A DNA stretch of 64,000 nt, from assembly GCA_963383645.1 (NCBI GenBank), contig OY726571.1:17487376-17551375 (forward strand), given 5' to 3'. The notes beneath the pieces were generated by a model. It was not told the origin of the DNA. It saw nothing but the letters and a program-made list of their open reading frames with translations, and ran no database searches. Origin of the DNA: Muscardinus avellanarius (taxonomy: Eukaryota > Chordata > Mammalia > Rodentia > Gliridae). Both the position numbers and the translations under genes were made by a program. Shown here one piece after another: positions 53,951 through 64,000 of this stretch. The stretch's first letter is position 1, and each line of letters opens with the position of its first letter.

Positions 53951-54814
53951 GACAGGAGTGCAAAGGAGAAATGGATTTCTCGAAGCGTGTTCCCCCAATC
54001 ATCATCACCACCATTTCAACAGCAGCAGGGCAATTGGTAGAGATGCAAATTCTCGAACTCCCCTTTTGAGATGACCGGGTTTCCACAGTGCATTCAGGGA
54101 GTACTGCTGCGACCTGCTCCCTTGTCAGGGTCGAGCATAGCCTCAGTCCACAAAGCAACATCCCTTTGGCCATACCACTAGCTGGGCAGTCATGGCTGCT
54201 GTCTTTCCTCTGTAGATTACTCAGACTTGAGACAACTATTCGGTCCTCAGGCCCCTAAGTGTTAAGGAGACACATGTCCCTTCAATTGGTGCCTAGAAGC
54301 TGGTGAAAAAGGTCGAAGGCAGAGGGAGGGCACATCGTGGCACACCACCAAGCTTTTCCCAGCTCTTTGCACTGCCAATCTGCTGTCTTCCAAGTTTTCT
54401 TTCATACCTTAAAAACGGAGCTTCAGATAAATTGAACAAAACAAATTTCCTGAAATCTTTGCACCCCCTATGTAGTTGGTCTTGGACTTTGCTTTGCGCT
54501 TTATAGTCGATGGGTTTGGGGTACCTGTTTATTGTTCTTGACTTTTGCTCCCTTGTGGAAGCCCCTAAAAAGCAGAAAGAATTGAACAGATCTCTCTTAT
54601 TCATTCAGAAATATATAACTGGACCTTTGTCTCTGAAAGGATTCCTGAATGTAGTCTAAATTGATGCAAACATTTCTGTGAGAGTTTTTATTTGCTCTGG
54701 CTACATCAAACTGTGTGCTCCAATGTCAGGCGTTCTAATCTAAATTACTTGTGTTTGTATTCTGTCCTGAAATTTAAAAAAAATGCAAAAATACTGCCTA
54801 ATGAAAATGTTTGT

Positions 54815-55027
54815 AGCCGTGAGTGGTGATGCATACTTGTAATCCCAGCATTCAGGAGGCTTAAAATGGAGGATCGCGGTTTGCGACAGCGTCAGCTACT
54901 TAGTGAGGCACTCGTAACTTAGCGGGACCCTGTTTCAAAATAAATAATAAAAAATAGGACAGGGGGTGTAGCTTGGACGTCTAATGCCCCTAGGTTCCAT
55001 CCCCAGACCCGCAAAAAAAAAAAAAAG
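54815..55027 (+). repeat. B1-dID SINE
   Basis: AGCCGTGAGTGGTGATGCAT to CATCCCCAGACCCGC plus an A15 tail. Confidence 0.88.
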
Positions 55028-55184
55028 TTTTTAAACATCTTCATAGTAAGAAGACATCTTATAAAGACATTTTTCTTTCCCTTGACACAGATCCAGGATA
55101 AACTCCAGGATATACTCCAGCTTTCCTAATAGTCACAGGACCCAGAATTATCCTGGAATCTAATGAAAGATGGAACAAATGCCT

Positions 55185-55203
55185 ACCACTTGGGGGCGCT
55201 AGG
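55185..55203 (+). promoter_or_regulatory. CTCF-like motif
   Basis: ACCACTTGGGGGCGCTAGG, one base from the core consensus, forward orientation. Motif evidence only. Confidence 0.45.
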
Positions 55204-55593
55204 CCCTAAAGACAAAGAGCGAGATCCAGGCACTCCCATTTCATGGAACCAGCATAGAAGCAAAGCCACATTTTAACTCTTTAAATTGTCGCAACGTTGC
55301 TTGTCATATTATGGTGGGTTTTTTGCCACATTAGGAGCAAAATATGTACATCATGTCAATACCTAGCATCGCAAGTCTAAAATGTATTAATTTTTTTATA
55401 CACCTGAATAAAGACATGTGCCATAGGATAGTAATTAAACCCTTCGAAAGTTATGGGGATTACCACCTTGGGGGAGTTCTTCGAGGGCCCATTTCTCTGC
55501 AGCAGAACACTCTCAAAGGAGTGTTGCCCATGATCAGTCTGGGAATCTAATAGAAATCCAGTCTTTTAGAACCCACATCAAGCTTACTGAATT

Positions 55594-55766
55594 AAGCCGA
55601 GTGTTGTGGCACAACCCATAAATCTTAGTATTTGAGGGGCCAAGACAGGTTTGATCCCAGCCACAGTAACTTAGCAAGACTCTGTTTCAAAAAATAAATA
55701 AAATAGGTCTGGGGGGTGTGGCTCAGAGGTAGACTATCCCTGAGTTCAATCTCCAGTAATTAACAC
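55594..55766 (+). repeat. B1-dID SINE, diverged, with CA tail
   Basis: CCGAGTGTTGTGGCACAACC to AATCTCCAGTAA; an ACAC tract follows at 55,780-55,800. Confidence 0.8.
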
Positions 55767-56107
55767 CCAGATGTGTGCACGCACACACACACACAAACAC
55801 ATACTTATTGAATGAAAAATTTCGTGGCACAGGTGTGTTTAAATAAGCTTATTTGGATGCAAGCTAAACCTTGAGGACCGCCTCTGTGATGAAGGACACT
55901 CGTCAGACCTATATGTTGGTCTAGTGGATTCTATATGAGAAGTGGCACTAGTCACACCCTGTCAAGACAGGAAAGGGAAGAAGTCAACAAGCCAGTTTGG
56001 TTATGTGGCTATGAGGTAAATGGTTCAGGTTGAGTGAAAAGAAAAATCACAGAATTGGTGAACCTCTTTAAAGTGGTTTGGATTTTGCTCATTAAACTAA
56101 AACACAC

Positions 56108-56282
56108 TGTTTCTACCTCTAAGCTATACCGCCAGCCCTATTTTATTTTTTATTTTGAAGTAGGGCCTTGCTAAGTTGCTGAGGGCCCTGCTAAATTGCT
56201 GAGGCTATACTTGAACCCACAGTCCTCTTATCTGAGTCTCCCAAGTACGGGGATTATAGGCATGCGCCACCACGCCTGGCAC
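56108..56282 (-). repeat. B1-dID SINE
   Basis: Minus strand CCAGGCGTGGTGGCGCATGC with part of the ID half missing. Confidence 0.85.
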
Positions 56283-56308
56283 ACTGTTTTATTTATTATT
56301 ATTATTTT

Positions 56309-56523
56309 TTTGTGGTGGTACTGGAGGTAGAAGCCAGAGGCTTTCTACTTCTGGGCTATGCTCCCAGACCTATTTTATTTTATATATTTTATTTGGAAAC
56401 AGGGTCTCACTAAGGTGCTGAGAGCCTCACTAAGTAGCTGAGGCTGGCTTCGAACCTGTGCAATCCTCCCGTCTCAGCCTCCCAAGCGCGGGGATTACAA
56501 GCGTGCGCCACCATGCCCGGCTC
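56309..56523 (-). repeat. B1-dID SINE
   Basis: Minus strand AGCCGGGCATGGTGGCGCAC, close to consensus, to GCTTCTACCTCCAGTACCAC. Confidence 0.9.
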
Positions 56524-56754
56524 ACACTGTTTTATTTTTAATTTTACTTTTCAAATGAGTGTCTAGGGAACATGAAGACTTGTTAAAATCTAATTGAATT
56601 AGTTACAATTTCAAGTACTTGGAAAGAGATTCAAGCCCAAGTACTTGGGGAGTTCATGAGGGCTGACTCTTGACATGTTAATGAATTATCAACTTATAGA
56701 TATCCCCTAGTAAAGAACTGTTTCCTTAAAATATATTTAGAAGCACCAGAAGAA

Positions 56755-56958
56755 GTCAGGCTTGGTGGCGCATGCTTGTAATCCCAGTACTTGGGAGGCT
56801 GAAAGAAGAGGATCGCCGGTTCCAGACCAGCTTCGAAAACTTAGTGAGGCTCTCAGCAACTTAGCAAGATACTTTTTCCAAATAAAAATAAGCTTGGGCT
56901 AGGAGTTTAGCTCAGAGATAGATTATCCCTGGGTTCAATTCTCAGTACCAAAAAAGAG
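56755..56958 (+). repeat. B1-dID SINE
   Basis: CAGGCTTGGTGGCGCATGCT to GGTTCAATTCTCAGTACC. Confidence 0.88.
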
Positions 56959-57327
56959 CACCAGAAGAAAAACCTGACCTCTAGTGAAATTATCACAAAG
57001 TTGGTGCTAGATAGGAGACATAAAACCTCTGATGAAATGCAGTCACTGGGCAGCTGGATAAATTCACTAATGGATTTACTTACTCCTAAAAACAAGTCCA
57101 AAAGTGTACATGATGCAAACTTTCCCCTCAACAGAATTACAAATAACCATGTGCATGTATTCTCTGGCTTTCCTCCTGAGAAAATACCGCAGATAATCCA
57201 TCCACGAATGTTCTGTGAGTGTAGTGCCACGTCCTGAAATCTCCTTCTCCTGGTTCTCTTGCACATTCAGATCACCACTGATAATTATCTGGCATCTCTT
57301 GTACATGGCCCAATGTGAAGGGCCACT

Positions 57328-57466
57328 GTGTGCGTGTGTGTGTGCGTGTGTGTGCGTGTGCATGCGTGTGTGCGTGTGCGTGCGTGTGTGTGTGCGCGCG
57401 TGTGTGTGCGCGCGTGTGTGTGTGCGTGCGTGTGCGTGCGTGCGTGCGTGCGTGTGTGTGTGTGTA
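57328..57466. repeat. (TG/CG)n alternating purine-pyrimidine tract
   Basis: About 138 bp of TGTG, TGCG and CGCG dinucleotides, with several CGCG cores. It generates cysteine/valine- and histidine/threonine-rich false frames on the two strands. Confidence 0.97.
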
Positions 57467-58530
57467 TCCATTCTGGTTGAAAGTGGTTCCTCAGCTTCTC
57501 TTGACAACAGGGACAAGAGGGAATGTTCTTGTATGCAGTGTGGGATTAGGGTCTACACGCAGAGAAATTGGAGGTGGAAACAGCGAGAAATGAGCCATGT
57601 GTCCTGATGAACCTGTCAAGTATCCGGATGAAATTCACATAGGAGGTCAGCGTCTTGGGGCTGTTTGTACCTGCCTCGATTTCCAGTTGGGGGAAGTTGC
57701 TATTGATACCCAGGTTAGGGTAAAGATCACACTGCAATGGACAGCCTTTCTGAAAAGTGGTCTATGGACATTTCCACAAAGAGGAGGAGTGCTCAAGGAG
57801 CTGAAACCAATGGCTTCATTTTGCTATCTCTTATTTTGAGTCTCCTTTTGTGCTGTAACCTGCTGAGTGATGGGTACTATCTGAATATGGAGGGTGAACA
57901 TGATAAAAATGACTCCGTTCTGGGAGTGTTGGGTGTTGGCTGTTTAATAGCGTCATCTGGAAGAGCTTGCTCCCAATGCCCACGCCCAGACCCGATTGGA
58001 TCCATCTCTGATGAGCCAGTCAGGCAGTTTTTCAGTGTACTTGGTGGTCCAAGGCATAATCATTAAGGATGAGGGCTCTGGGCTCCAGTTTTAGCTCCAC
58101 CACTAAGTTCTGGGTGACCTTGGCTGAGTTATTATAATTCTCTGAGCTATCATACCCTTATCTTAGGTGTATTGATAAGAACAGCACCTGTGTTGTAGGG
58201 TAAAGCTTAGGTGACTTAGTGAATGTGGATGAAAAACACGAGAAGCCACTTAAAAAGAATCCAGCAGACTGGTGCTTATTTTAATGTGGGATCTGCAGCA
58301 CTGCATGCAGACGGCAACTGTCCTTACCTTCTAGGTTACAGTATCATGCATATAACATCTCTAAGGCACAGGGATGGGATTAGTTCCTCGACAAACCTCC
58401 ATCTGTTTTTCAACCACAGTTAGGATTTTCTGAAAATTGCTCCTCAAAGCAAGGTAATACAGTTAGTTTTTGTTAATTATGAGAACAAAAATAAGGGTAA
58501 TTTTGTAAACAGCAGGTAGAAGTTGTACAG

Positions 58531-58738
58531 TGAGCCGGGAGTGGTGGCGCACGCTTGTAATCCCCGCGCTTGGGAGGCGGAGACAGGAGGATCGCGCAGG
58601 TTCGAAGCCAGCCTTACTGGCTTAAGAGACCTTGTTTCCAAATAAAAAAATATAAAAATGGGTCTGGGAGTGTAGCCTGGAGGTAGAAGGGTTTCCAGGA
58701 ACCCCAGTACCACCAAAAATAAAATAAAATAAAATAAA
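58531..58738 (+). repeat. B1-dID SINE with (AAAAT)n tail
   Basis: GAGCCGGGAGTGGTGGCGCA to GGAACCCCAGTACCACC and (AAAAT)4. AGTTGTACAGTGA flanks both sides (58,519 and 58,739), a clear target-site duplication. Confidence 0.93.
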
Positions 58739-58799
58739 AGTTGTACAGTGACTGTCTCTTTCTGTAAGGATTGGAAAATATATCACCGGTTACCATAAA

Positions 58800-58968
58800 T
58801 GCTTCAGCTAGGGGGAAAATGGGTCATAGGAGGAAGTCTAGATGAAGAGGGAGATACTGTAGATGAGCAAATAAGGCGACCTAGCTGAGGAGATGGGAGG
58901 GAGAAGAGGGAAATTCCCTAATGTACACGATGTACATTAATAGACATATACAAGTAAAAAAGCATGGT
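58800..58968 (+). mobile_element. L1 3' UTR fragment
   Basis: GGAAAATGGGTCATAGGAGG to AATAGACATATACAAG, matching the central part of the L1 3' UTR in this window, truncated at both ends. Confidence 0.75.
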
Positions 58969-59100
58969 AAATGCTTCAGTACTTATTTTTGTACATAATT
59001 GAAAAATTTATGCTAAGACTTCATGTATCTCAGAAAATACTGCTATGGCTGACAGATTTTGCAAAAGGTTAAGGAAACTCAAACATTCTAAGTAAAATGA

Positions 59101-59103
<3 letters not shown>

Positions 59104-59142
<39 letters not shown>

Positions 59143-59152
59143 ATGCGTGCAT
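59104..59152. repeat. (TG)n microsatellite
   Basis: About 18 TG repeats followed by GCATGCGTGCATGC. Confidence 0.97.
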
Positions 59153-60099
59153 GCATCATAGTTATGTCTTTCCTGTGAAATGTAGAACATGAGCTGCAGT
59201 CTCACCAAAAAGGGCCTAAAACAGAGCCAGGGATGCCATCCTGCCTACTGTAGCGACCACAAAATCCACAATACTACCTGAGCATGGATGAGTGGAAAGA
59301 AACGGCTCCTGATCTCAAAGGGTAATTAACTTGGGTTTCTGCACACAAGTACTCTTAACATTAGCATTTCAGAAACGATTGAAGCTGATATAACAGCGCT
59401 TTACTGAGGAGAGCTCACATTATAGCACTTGCAAAACGGTGGCACTTGGAACAGAAGGGTGGAGGAAAGGAACTTATAACGAGAATTCAAGCGTCGTTGA
59501 AATATATTTTAAAAGATCTAGAAAAAGGCACACCTCATTAAATTAATAGTGGCAAACATAAGTTATGTAAATATGCTTGTCACACTGACTCACGATGCAA
59601 GGGGTATGCTCCTAAGAACCGTGACTCGGTGGGGCTGTTAGATATGTGATGTTCACTGCAGATGCAGAGGGAGGTGTCAAGTGCCAGCTGAGAAACTCTC
59701 CAAATGTAAAGATGCCAGTAGAGACAGAGGCCCAGAGAACATAGACGATATTGGAAAGGACAAGGGGGAAAGAAAATCTGGGGTAGGAGCAGGAGAGCCA
59801 GAGTAGTGGTGAGGAGAGAGACCAGTGTGTAGTCGGTTAGATAGACAAGGAGCCGGGAGTTCAGAGAGAAACTGGAGCAAAGTGATGGAGAATTGGGGTC
59901 CTGGGAATGGGCAGATCTGGACAAAGAGCCCTGTTTGATTGGAGCAAGTAACAGCCTCCTATCACCTCAGTTTTATCACTGGTAAAATTGCAGCAACAAT
60001 AACATATCTTATATCGGTTGGTATTAGGATTATGTGAGACAAAATACACATGTAACACACAGTAAGCTAGCAAGTATGCCAGACATCCCTAGTCGGTTT

Positions 60100-60235
60100 G
60101 TTTGTTCGTCTGTTTGTGAGACAGCATCTTACTATGTTGCTCAGGCTAGTCTGGAATTTCTGGGCTCAAGTGATTTTCCTGCCTCAGCCTTTGGAGTGAC
60201 GGGATTATAGGTGTGCACCACCTTGTCTGGCTCCT
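60100..60235 (-). repeat. B1-like 7SL-derived SINE monomer
   Basis: Minus strand AGCCAGACAAGGTGGTGCAC to a GTCTCAC-type end and an ACAAACAAAC tail. There is no ID half, unlike the other copies. Confidence 0.82.
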
Positions 60236-60697
60236 AGCTGGCTTATTAAACCAAGTTTCATATGATTCACCTATATCTTATTAGGTCCATAGTGGGCTTT
60301 AAAATATTATGATTATTATTTACATTCCTTTAAATATAGCAATCTCAGTTGGCCAAAGTCCCCACCACTCTCTGTTTTATACCCAGTCCACTTTAGTCGT
60401 TTTTATTACTTGGTTTGTGGCTTGTGGGCAATTGGGTTAGTGACCCTTACAGTAATTGATAACCCTGTTAGCATCAGTCAGCAAAGTTTGTTTTTTTCCC
60501 AGAGAAATAGAAGTCATAAGTTGTAAAACAGACACTCAGATCTTTTGTGATCTTAGAGCTGTGGCTCTTAGGAGCCAACATGAACAGCTATCAGAAGGGT
60601 TACTTGTTACTAAAAAGATTCTCAGACGGAGCACTCGGGAAGATACAAGTCCTTGTATTGAAGGGCTAGAAGTTTTTTTTTAGAAAAATAGGATGAG

Positions 60698-60886
60698 AGC
60701 TGGGCGTTGGGGGCGCATGCTTGTAATCCCAGCATTCAGGAGGCGGAGACAAGAGGATCGCAGTTCGAGGACAACCTCAGCTACTACTTAGTGAGGCCCT
60801 TTGCAACTCAGCAAAAACCCTGTTTCAAAATAAAAAATAAAAAATAGGGCTGGGGGTGTATCTTATAGGTATAAATACTCTAAAAA
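60698..60886 (+). repeat. B1-dID SINE
   Basis: AGCTGGGCGTTGGGGGCGCA to GGGCTGGGGGTGTATCTTAT; the 3' end is eroded. Confidence 0.88.
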
Positions 60887-61187
60887 TATTATGGTCACTA
60901 AATCCAAAGTAACTAAATAATTTATAAAACAGATGAACTATTCTGTAGTGCCTTGATACCTAGAAGATTGGTTCCAGCACTCTCTCAGGTACCAAAGACT
61001 GTGAATGCTTAAGTTCTTTATATAAAATGGCATAGTATTTGCATATAACCTATGCACATCCTCTTGTATACTTTAAGTAATCTCTTTGTAATACCTAATA
61101 TAAGGTGAATGCTGGGTAATACATTATAATACTGAATTGTTTATGAAACAATAAGAAAGAAAAAAGTCCACGCAGTATAGACACTTT

Positions 61188-61392
61188 TGTGGTACTACGG
61201 ATTGAACTCAGAGGGAATTCTAGTTCTGGGTTACACCCTCAGCCCTATTTTGTTTTTTGATTTTGAAAGGAGGACTCACTAAAGTTGCAGAGATCCTCAC
61301 TATGTTGCCGAGGCTGGCTGCGAACCTGTGATCTTCCTGTCTCAGCCTCCACGTACCGGGCTTACAGTTGTGCACCGTCACGCTCCCCTTTA
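61188..61392 (-). repeat. B1-dID SINE, diverged
   Basis: Minus strand GGAGCGTGACGGTGCACAAC to GAGTTCAATCCGTAGTACC. Confidence 0.82.
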
Positions 61393-61842
61393 ATTTTTTC
61401 CTGAACACTTTCATCCATGATTCATTAAATCTGTGGATACGGGACTTGACGATACCAAGGGATTTGATATTCATTTAACTTTATAAGAACAATTTTTTCT
61501 ACTAAAATATACATTTTACATGTAAATGAATACATGAATATGAGTCTGATGTTATAATATTAGAACAATTTTTCATTGAATCTTCCCCTCATCTCTCAAT
61601 GTTTCCGATCAGTTTTCATGATAGATGGGAGTTTGTAAAAGCATCCACTAGAGGGTGCAATGACACCACACGAGAAGATAAGTAAAGAAAGAAAAATGTG
61701 TTTTCTGGATCAGGAGGGGATATGTAATAGGTGGCACTTAGGTACATCTGCATTGTAATTGTTGGGGTAACAGGCAAAACAGCAAATTCCAAGGTCTATC
61801 CCAGCCCCATATCTGGGAGTAGCCTAGGAATATGCATTCTTA

Positions 61843-61843
<1 letters not shown>

Positions 61844-61880
<37 letters not shown>
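61844..61880. repeat. (CA)n microsatellite
   Basis: About 18 CA repeats. Confidence 0.97.
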
Positions 61881-61882
<2 letters not shown>

Positions 61883-63324
61883 TTTTTATGTATGCTTATG
61901 TTTGAGAATTACTTCCCTAAGTAAGAAGAATTTAGAAAAATATTTTTTATAGGTACTCTAACATTTAACACTTTTCCACAAGCGTGGATATATTTCTACT
62001 TCCATTCCCATGCCCCCCACAAAACCCCCACCTAAATCTGATTTGATTACTACTATCACGGAAGAATGTAATTAACTGAGGGGAAACTTAAATCCTTTTG
62101 CATCACTTGCTCTTAATTGACTTAAAAATCAGCAATTTTGGAAGTCACACTGCTGAGCAATATGTTATTCGTCTCCTACCAGCTTTGCTGCAGATCACAC
62201 CTCTGATGTGTGGGCTCTGATGGTGATGGATGGTTGCCTAGGTTACTCTTTGGGGAACTGAAGATCTGTTTTGCTGAAAGCCCTGACTTTCTGCAGGGCC
62301 TGCAGGTGTCCAGTGGATGACCAGAACAGGATGGGGAGGCTTCACCTCTGTGTCTTGGTGTCTTCTGTCCCCTTTGCTGCCCGAGCCTTTGGGTCTGATT
62401 CTATTCAGCATGTTGATCGTTCCGAAAATGTTTTGCTTGGAACTAGAACACAGGATTAAGTTGGCCTACATTTTCCTAGCCTCTCTCTTTCCCTCCAAGG
62501 CTAAAGGCATCTGCCAGCTTCCGTGATTGGAAACACCAAACTACGAAAGGAACAAAAAAGGTAGCAGGGGAGTTCCTGAAAGACCTCTGTCTGTTCCCAG
62601 AAAAAAAACGTGGATGCCGCCATCTGTCTCCCTCATCGTTCCTACCCAGTACCTGTGTCTCCTCAAGGTCCCAGAGGGGACGGCTGATCTGCAAGCAGAG
62701 TCCCCACTTCTCCACTCTTTGGCCCTGAATCTAGCTCTTTCTCCTCCCATCCCTCTACCTCTTGAGTCATGGCCCTTATTAAGAAGCAGCACTGATGCTT
62801 TGCTTAGGTACAAGGGCATAAATTAAAGACTGAGCTAATAGATTAATTTAGGCAAAAATTTTCTTTAAAAGCATTCACCCAATCCTTGGTTGTCCCTTTG
62901 CCCTTGGAAGTTATAGTGAAGAGTATTGTATCGCATGTAGTTAGGAAGTTTGTGTATTACTGCTTCAGGCATGTTGAAGCAGCAGAGAATTTATGGTGCT
63001 CTGACCACGAGGATATTTAATTATGGACTGTCACTTCATAAAGAGATCAAAGGAATAACTGAATTATACTTCATAAAGCGGGATATATCCACTTTCTTTT
63101 AGATGTAGTTGCTTGTCCAGGACTTGGAATCAACACTCTGTCAACCATGTTCTTCCAATTTCTCATGTCTGTTTCTGTAATGGGGGGTCTCCCCAGGCCA
63201 GTGGCCACTCTATGCCTGTTGATTATAGCCTTAGGTTTAGGAGAAAGTTCCCAAGCTCCCTAAGCAGGATCACAGAGACTGGGAGATTACAGAAAACAAC
63301 TTTTGACGAGAGTTAGTGCTAAGC

Positions 63325-63545
63325 CAGGCGTGGTGGGGTATACCTGTAAGTTAAGTGCTTGGGAGGGTGAGACAGGAATATTGGAGGTTCAAGAACAGCC
63401 TCAGAAAACTAGCAAGACTCAGAAACCTAGAGAGACCTAGTTTTAACACAAAAAATAAAATAGGGCTGAGGGTGTAGCTCAGAGGTAGGATGCCCCTGGG
63501 TTCAGTCCTTAGATACAAAAAAGAAAAGAAAGAAGAAAAAAGAAG
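63325..63545 (+). repeat. B1-dID SINE
   Basis: GCCAGGCGTGGTGGGGTATA to GGGTTCAGTCCTTAGATAC with an A/G-rich tail. Confidence 0.88.
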
Positions 63546-63877
63546 AGAAAAAAGAAAAAATGAAGTTAGTCTTAGCCCATTATTCTGTAGCTGAAGAAAC
63601 AGAAACCCAGGACACGGGACCGATTTTCCCAGTGTGGTACAGTAAGTGGTTTAGACGTCATCTTCATTCAGGAGCTAATCACTGAGGCATCACAGTGTAT
63701 CAGACATCGTTCTAGGCGGCGGGAAAGAAGATAACCGGATTCCTCTTTCCATGACTTTTCTGTTATGGGATTTTCTTTATTTATTAAAACAGAGGACTGT
63801 GTAATGGCTCATTAATAAGAGGTAATAGGCTTTGATTTCACTAATGCCTCCGTTTCTTAATTGCCCTGCGTTCAGCA

Positions 63878-63883
<6 letters not shown>

Positions 63884-63919
<36 letters not shown>
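63884..63919. repeat. (TG)n microsatellite
   Basis: About 18 TG repeats near the window end. Confidence 0.97.
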
Positions 63920-63923
<4 letters not shown>

Positions 63924-64000
63924 GTCTTTCTAGAATATGCCATTGGGTGGCAGCAAAGAAAAAGAGAAGTTTCCTCTCCAAGCTCGCTGTCCTGCAGACC

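Larger units (their letters stand above)
46934..64000 (-). other. MARCHF1: MARCHF1 upstream intron (part)
   Basis: No RING-CH exon is found up to the window end, in keeping with the very large introns of this gene. Besides the listed repeats, the stretches 49,151-50,121, 52,946-53,640, 53,925-54,815, 55,021-55,594, 57,466-58,530, 58,966-60,100 and 61,393-63,324 contain no recognisable gene. Confidence 0.75.

Noticed and set aside
53717..54173. Poly-Ser/Leu and poly-Glu frames around the AAG repeat
   Set aside because: Direct translation of a microsatellite; no conserved sequence outside the repeat.
54293..54604. 103-codon minus-strand frame as a RING-CH exon of MARCHF1
   Set aside because: It lacks the C4HC3 cysteine/histidine pattern and suitable splice borders.
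57076..57607. His/Thr-rich and Cys/Val-rich frames
   Set aside because: Translation of the TG/CG tract on opposite strands.

Overview
This is nuclear DNA of a mammal, most likely a squirrel-related rodent (Sciuromorpha). Two conserved vertebrate genes with ordinary introns are present. The intergenic and intronic DNA is full of SINEs in which a 7SL-derived B1-like left half is joined to a tRNA-Ala/ID-like right half, a dimer type (B1-dID / MEN) known from squirrels and relatives. Rodent-type L1 3' ends that finish in 'gcaccaataaa' plus poly(A) are also common. The exact species is an inference.

Layout: (1) 1-9.5 kb holds six coding exons of TMA16 (plus strand), from the second coding codon to the stop and 3' UTR; the exon carrying the ATG lies upstream. 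(2) 9.5-29.4 kb is the space between two convergent genes and is almost entirely retroelement. It contains L1 3' fragments, a large composite VNTR retroelement bounded by a 16-bp target-site duplication (13,911-23,399), a solo class II ERV LTR inside it, a degraded betaretrovirus-like pol/env remnant, and two further copies of the composite with their own target-site duplications (25,976-27,644 minus; 27,885-28,685 plus). (3) 29.4-33.8 kb is the last exon of MARCHF1 (minus strand) with a long 3' UTR. (4) 33.8-64 kb is MARCHF1 intron space with the first transmembrane-segment exon (46,786-46,933), a candidate in-frame 99-bp cassette exon (47,741-47,839), about 30 SINEs, several microsatellites, and an L1 with an intact ORF1 but no ORF2 (50,122-52,945). 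The RING-CH exons of MARCHF1 are not in the window.

The main novelty candidate is the composite VNTR element. Its modules in order are an L1-like 5' start with a CAAGATGGCG (YY1-like) motif, a GC-rich 73-bp tandem array, an A-rich linker, a second 'AAGATGGCG' head, a 50-bp tandem array organised as 100-bp dimers, an L1-derived 3' UTR, and poly(A). Three loci here have separate perfect target-site duplications at L1-endonuclease-like sites, so the family appears to be mobilised by L1. It resembles primate SVA/LAVA elements in design but is unrelated in sequence. The second candidate is a non-autonomous L1 in which ORF2 is replaced by about 0.87 kb of unrelated DNA within one target-site duplication.
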